DNA of 64,000 nt. It comes from Aplysia californica (taxonomy: Eukaryota > Mollusca > Gastropoda > Aplysiida > Aplysiidae). The stretch is taken from contig NW_004798342.1 in assembly GCF_000002075.1 (NCBI RefSeq), forward strand, positions 47,751-111,750. The letters run 5' to 3'. Below, piece after piece: positions 60,677 to 64,000 of the stretch. Each line of letters starts with the position of its first letter. Positions within the stretch are counted from its first letter, which is position 1. Made by a program: the position numbers and the translations under genes. A model generated the notes under the pieces. The model searched no databases. It was not told where the DNA came from and saw only the letters and a program-made list of their open reading frames with translations.

Positions 60677-60941
60677 ATGGTAAGTGTTTTATGGCGCTCG
60701 CAACTGTGTAATGTCATATATGAACGCACAGGACACGCCAAACATTTTCAGCTAGAAGGAAATTTTGAATTTTGCCCGGGTGGCGGCCAAAGCCTACTCT
60801 TATCAATTTTGGACCACCAAGGGATCTTTAACGTGCTCAACTTGCACACGGGACCTCCGAGACTTTTCGTCCTTTCCGAGAAGGCTAGGTGTAGATCTTA
60901 CCTACCATAGGATCAGGGGTGTGGCTGAAAGACAGCCGGGA
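60677..60941 (-). repeat. SINE family A, 5'-truncated copy
   Basis: Tail GTAAGTGTTTTATGGCGCTC and body through GATCAGGGGTGTGGCTGAAA. The tRNA-like head is absent. Confidence 0.6.
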
Positions 60942-60994
60942 GAACTCTTGACTTGGACTTGGATGTCACTTCTTTTTCCTGTAGTGGCAGCTCT

Positions 60995-60998
<4 letters not shown>

Positions 60999-61076
<78 letters not shown>

Positions 61077-61086
61077 CGCGTGTATG
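60999..61086 (+). repeat. (TG)n microsatellite
   Basis: About 85 bp of TG repeat with a few CG-containing units at the right end. Confidence 0.9.
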
Positions 61087-61087
61087 T

Positions 61088-61318
61088 GTCCAGAACGGTT
61101 GAACTTCGAAAAAACTTCGAGAAATCGAATGACGACTGAACGAGCACGGATGCCGACAGGATGAATCCGAAGGACAACGGTCCTGCTAAATCTAAGATCT
61201 TTTCCATCTATGTCTAGTTCTCCCAATATTTGAAATAGCTCATCATGTCTAACTTTATCGAACGCCTTTGAATAATATATGAAGCATAAATACAGATCGT
61301 TCTGTACTTCATAACATT
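61088..61318 (-). mobile_element. LINE reverse-transcriptase fragment
   Basis: The - strand encodes QNDLYLCFIYYSKAFDKVRH then DELFQILGELDIDGKDLRF, the first conserved RT blocks (YSKAFD). It is a short dead fragment ending 60 bp from the LITAF-domain stop codon. Confidence 0.65.
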
Positions 61319-61377
61319 ATAAATTATATCCCATCCAATTATGCACATGCTCAAAAAAGCAACGTCCGCGACTATGG

Positions 61378-62497
61378 TCAGGACAACCTCTGAGGGACAT
61401 TCGCGGCATTGCGAAGATAATAACTTCTCGGTGGGATAGGACGAAGTCTCTCAAAGCGAGAAATGAGCTGCTTGCAGTTGGGACATGTGTGCACCACATC
61501 TTTGGCACTGTTGGAGAAGAACGGAATCAGGCAACAGCCACACGCCAGTCTGAGGGAAGGTAGTTTAGGAAAAACAAATCAAAGAGACATCAACATTATG
61601 AATAGTGTAATATCACTACATGACATTAAGACAAAGCTTGCACTGTAATTACAAATTAAAAGAAAATAACTAACAAGATGATTAATCAGAGTCCTCAGAT
61701 TAATTGCCGGTCAGTAGGGAACAAACCTGACTTATTTTTGTTGTGGTTGACATTGGAGTCAATCAGTTAAATCTCTCTACTGTCAGTATACCGAAGGCTA
61801 TTCCAGCCCGCCATTGTAAGCAGCCAATTGTCATCCAATTTTTCATCATCACAAACTTCCCAACAACTCCACTCCTCGCTACCCTAGAATTACTAAATTT
61901 TATCTGTTCAGAACCTAGTTATGAGAAATTTGACGTCAAAATTTTAGATTTCCACAATAATATTATGTCAAGCTTTTTCAAATGCAATTCTTTAAAGATC
62001 TTGATAGCGACTCAGAATAATCTCACAATGGAGCATTTGACATTTCTGATCTCAAAACGGCCAAAAATGTCAGATAGAACTTTGTAATTTTGAGGTGGCG
62101 TCCTGTTTAACCTATCTTCATTAAATTAACACCACATTGAGAAGACATGACTGATCCATTAACAGACATACAGTTTGATAACAGACGAAATGGATTTATT
62201 GGGCTTTCAATCTTAGATTTTTGTAGATCGTAAACAATTGAACAATGCCGTGTGACCGCTGAACTGGCGCAATGTACAGTTCGGTCTACTCTAAGAATGA
62301 GAAGAGATGTTTTCTTATTCTTTCTGGAAGATTTCTTTACCAGAATCCTGTTGAGGAATGGTTCATCGCTTTCTTTAATTATTTTTTTTTACAGAGACCT
62401 AACAACAGTCAAACTCTTCAGCTTTGAGAGGTGAAATAAAAATACACATTTTCGTACATTACAGAGTGAACGTTTTTTTTTTTTTTTTTTTTTGGGG

Positions 62498-62566
<69 letters not shown>

Positions 62567-63848
62567 TGTGTGTGAAATTGACAAAAGCCTCCACTTATAT
62601 AAGACTCATGAGCTACTTTTATCTATATATCCCAACTTCATTTCGAAATTATACTGGTATATTTAATTTGAACAGCTAGTGTTTATATTACTCTCAATTA
62701 AAAACATTCTTCCAATTGTTGAAATACGCGTACATTATTATAAAACTTCCCTTACAAAGACGCCATCTGTGGACTCATCATGGGCACAAAACTGCATTCT
62801 TTCTCAACACAAGAAGTACCTCATTATGTGTCCTCTGGACTGTTCTGAACTCAGGTATCTTTCCTACGAATTGTTCTTGTCCCCATTAACATTAAAACAA
62901 TGATAAAAGTACTAAGGAAAGAGCACTGCCAAACAGATAACACAAAGAACTATGAGCTTTCAGTGTATTTAAAAACGATACAAGGCTTGCTGAAAGGAGA
63001 AAGGACCAAAGCACTAAAGCAACCACCACATTTTGGGAATTCCGAAAGGAATAAATTGTCCTTTATCTGTTTCTCTAAAACTTCTTCATTGCAAGTCTGC
63101 TTGGTTATAAATGGTCGTCATAGTTCTGAAATCTTATGATACAAAACAAATCCTCTCACCAAAACAGCTGTCAGGGCCAACTTTGGGCTGCGAGGGTACT
63201 ACAATATCTCGATAAACAGAAGGAGATACTAGACAAAACGTCTTCCTCGCGTGGGAATTGAGCTCTAGTCTTTTCTGTGGCAGGTCAAGAGTCTAACCAT
63301 TCCACCATAGACTTTAGATGTATTAGATCTACATGTATATTGATTCTGGGCCTCTAATACAAATTTCATGTATATAGTGCTGTGTCCCGTACAAGTACAA
63401 GCTGTAAGTTCTTAACACTGATGTCATCATTACTGAGAGTAGTGCATGTACTTCATTGCCATTTGAGCAAACGTTTCATTTAAAAACAAGAAAACCAGTT
63501 CAACCACATAAAGAAGTACTTTCGTCACAAGACAAAGAAAAAAATACTTTAAACCCCCCCCACAAAAACCCAAAAAATAAAAAAATAAAAGACCACTGAC
63601 TTACCCAAATGAACACAAGACACAGCACACAACCCACGTCATTGTGCCATTGTCATAGTGCGTTGCCGTCAAGATTTCCGCCTGACAGTGGGGGCAGACA
63701 CAACGCACTGGAATATCCTGAAAAGTCTGGATGGCTGGCATTTGAGGCTGCGAAATCACAACTGATGAGTGAGAGTAGTTCCCGGCAGAACCATGAGTGC
63801 TGAAGGTGAGGGGGTTTCTTTCCGCATTGTTACCTTCAAGTACTGGGG
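61378..63848 (-). CDS. LITAF-domain protein, 3' two exons (partial)
   Basis: Member of the LITAF/SIMPLE-like family: small monotopic membrane proteins of late endosomes and lysosomes that bind zinc. Exons seen: 63848-63605 and 61549-61378, joined in phase across a GT/AG intron. The protein reads ...IPVRCVCPHCQAEILTATHY, then TMTWVVCCVLCSFGLACGCC, LIPFFSNSAKDVVHTCPNCK and QLISRFERL. The CPHC and HTCPNC pairs are the two zinc-binding knuckles, and the Trp/Cys-rich stretch between them is the membrane-embedded helix. After ERL, where family members usually end, 21 more residues follow (RPIPPRSYYLRNAANVPQRL, then S). The N-terminal exons, where PPxY/PSAP motifs usually lie, are outside the window. 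Confidence 0.85.
61550..62504 (-). other. Left part of the LITAF-gene intron, no feature
   Basis: AT-rich intron sequence. A 114-codon + strand frame at 61743-62087 has no recognisable domain and is not supported. Confidence 0.4.
62505..62576 (+). repeat. (TG)n microsatellite
   Basis: About 70 bp of TG preceded by poly-T (62470-62492) and poly-G, in the intron of the LITAF-domain gene. Confidence 0.9.
63165..63312 (-). repeat. SINE-like family D copy with tRNA-like head
   Basis: On the - strand the head AAAGTCTATGGTGGAATGGT then TAGACTCTTGACC and a box B-like GCTCAATTCCC are seen. The body ends with AAGTTGGCCCTGACAGCTG, shared with 8400 and 19560. It lies in the intron of the LITAF-domain gene. 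Confidence 0.5.
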
Positions 63849-64000
63849 CTGGAAGTAACAGAAATATAATATACCGAGTTGCAAAAGTTTAGTCACACCC
63901 ATTTTCAAAGTACTATAATTCTTTTTCTATTTAACACAGTGGAACAAACTTTGTCACATATGACCTGCATTCATTTTCTGTCTATATGACAGGAAAAGAA
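63849..64000 (-). other. Upstream intron of the LITAF-domain gene, cut by the window edge
   Basis: The acceptor TTACTTCCAG lies just upstream of the exon at 63848. The rest is intron sequence, and no further exon is visible before position 64000. Confidence 0.6.

Overview
This is animal nuclear DNA: AT-rich and intron-rich, with canonical GT-AG introns, many microsatellites, tRNA-headed SINEs and many small DNA transposons. The repeat mix (several short SINE families, pogo/Tigger-like and piggyBac-like MITEs, mariner, hAT, LINE tails, Gypsy- and Copia-type retroelement fossils) suggests a marine invertebrate, possibly a gastropod or other lophotrochozoan mollusc. That placement is an inference with low confidence.

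Three host genes can be supported. The main result is a tail-to-tail pair of paralogous ADP-ribosylarginine hydrolase genes (ADPRH/ARH1). Copy 1 is on the + strand (CDS 6158-25757, 11 exons, 384 aa). Copy 2 is on the - strand (CDS 53869-37779, 11 exons, 372 aa). All ten introns sit at the same positions and phases, exons 2-10 have identical lengths in both genes, and both keep the family's metal-binding motifs (SDDT near residue 60, GGDSDST near residue 305). They arose by duplication with inversion and both look intact. The third gene is the 3' part of a LITAF-domain (lysosomal/late-endosomal zinc-binding membrane) protein on the - strand (exons 63848-63605 and 61549-61378). Its upstream exons lie beyond the right edge.

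Layout: 1-2340 repeats and nested SINEs, including a telomere-like MITE; 2343-5241 a broken LTR retroelement; 6158-25757 ADPRH copy 1, with introns holding MITEs, SINEs, a mariner inside a hAT-like element and a pyrimidine minisatellite; 25890-36520 intergenic DNA with a Copia-type fossil, a 421-bp tandem duplication and pogo-like elements; 36522-37772 a piggyBac-like element with a Tigger element nested in it, ending 6 bp from the stop codon of copy 2; 37779-53869 ADPRH copy 2; 53870-61377 repeats and LINE fragments; 61378-63848 the LITAF-domain gene.

I found no convincing unknown multi-gene system. The most notable items are the inverted ADPRH pair, a transposon-derived 3' UTR for copy 2, a MITE family (CTGTCCCC ends) with 6-bp target duplications, and two SINE families that share one 3' tail. 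All gene models were read by eye from splice sites and phase and have not been tested against transcripts.
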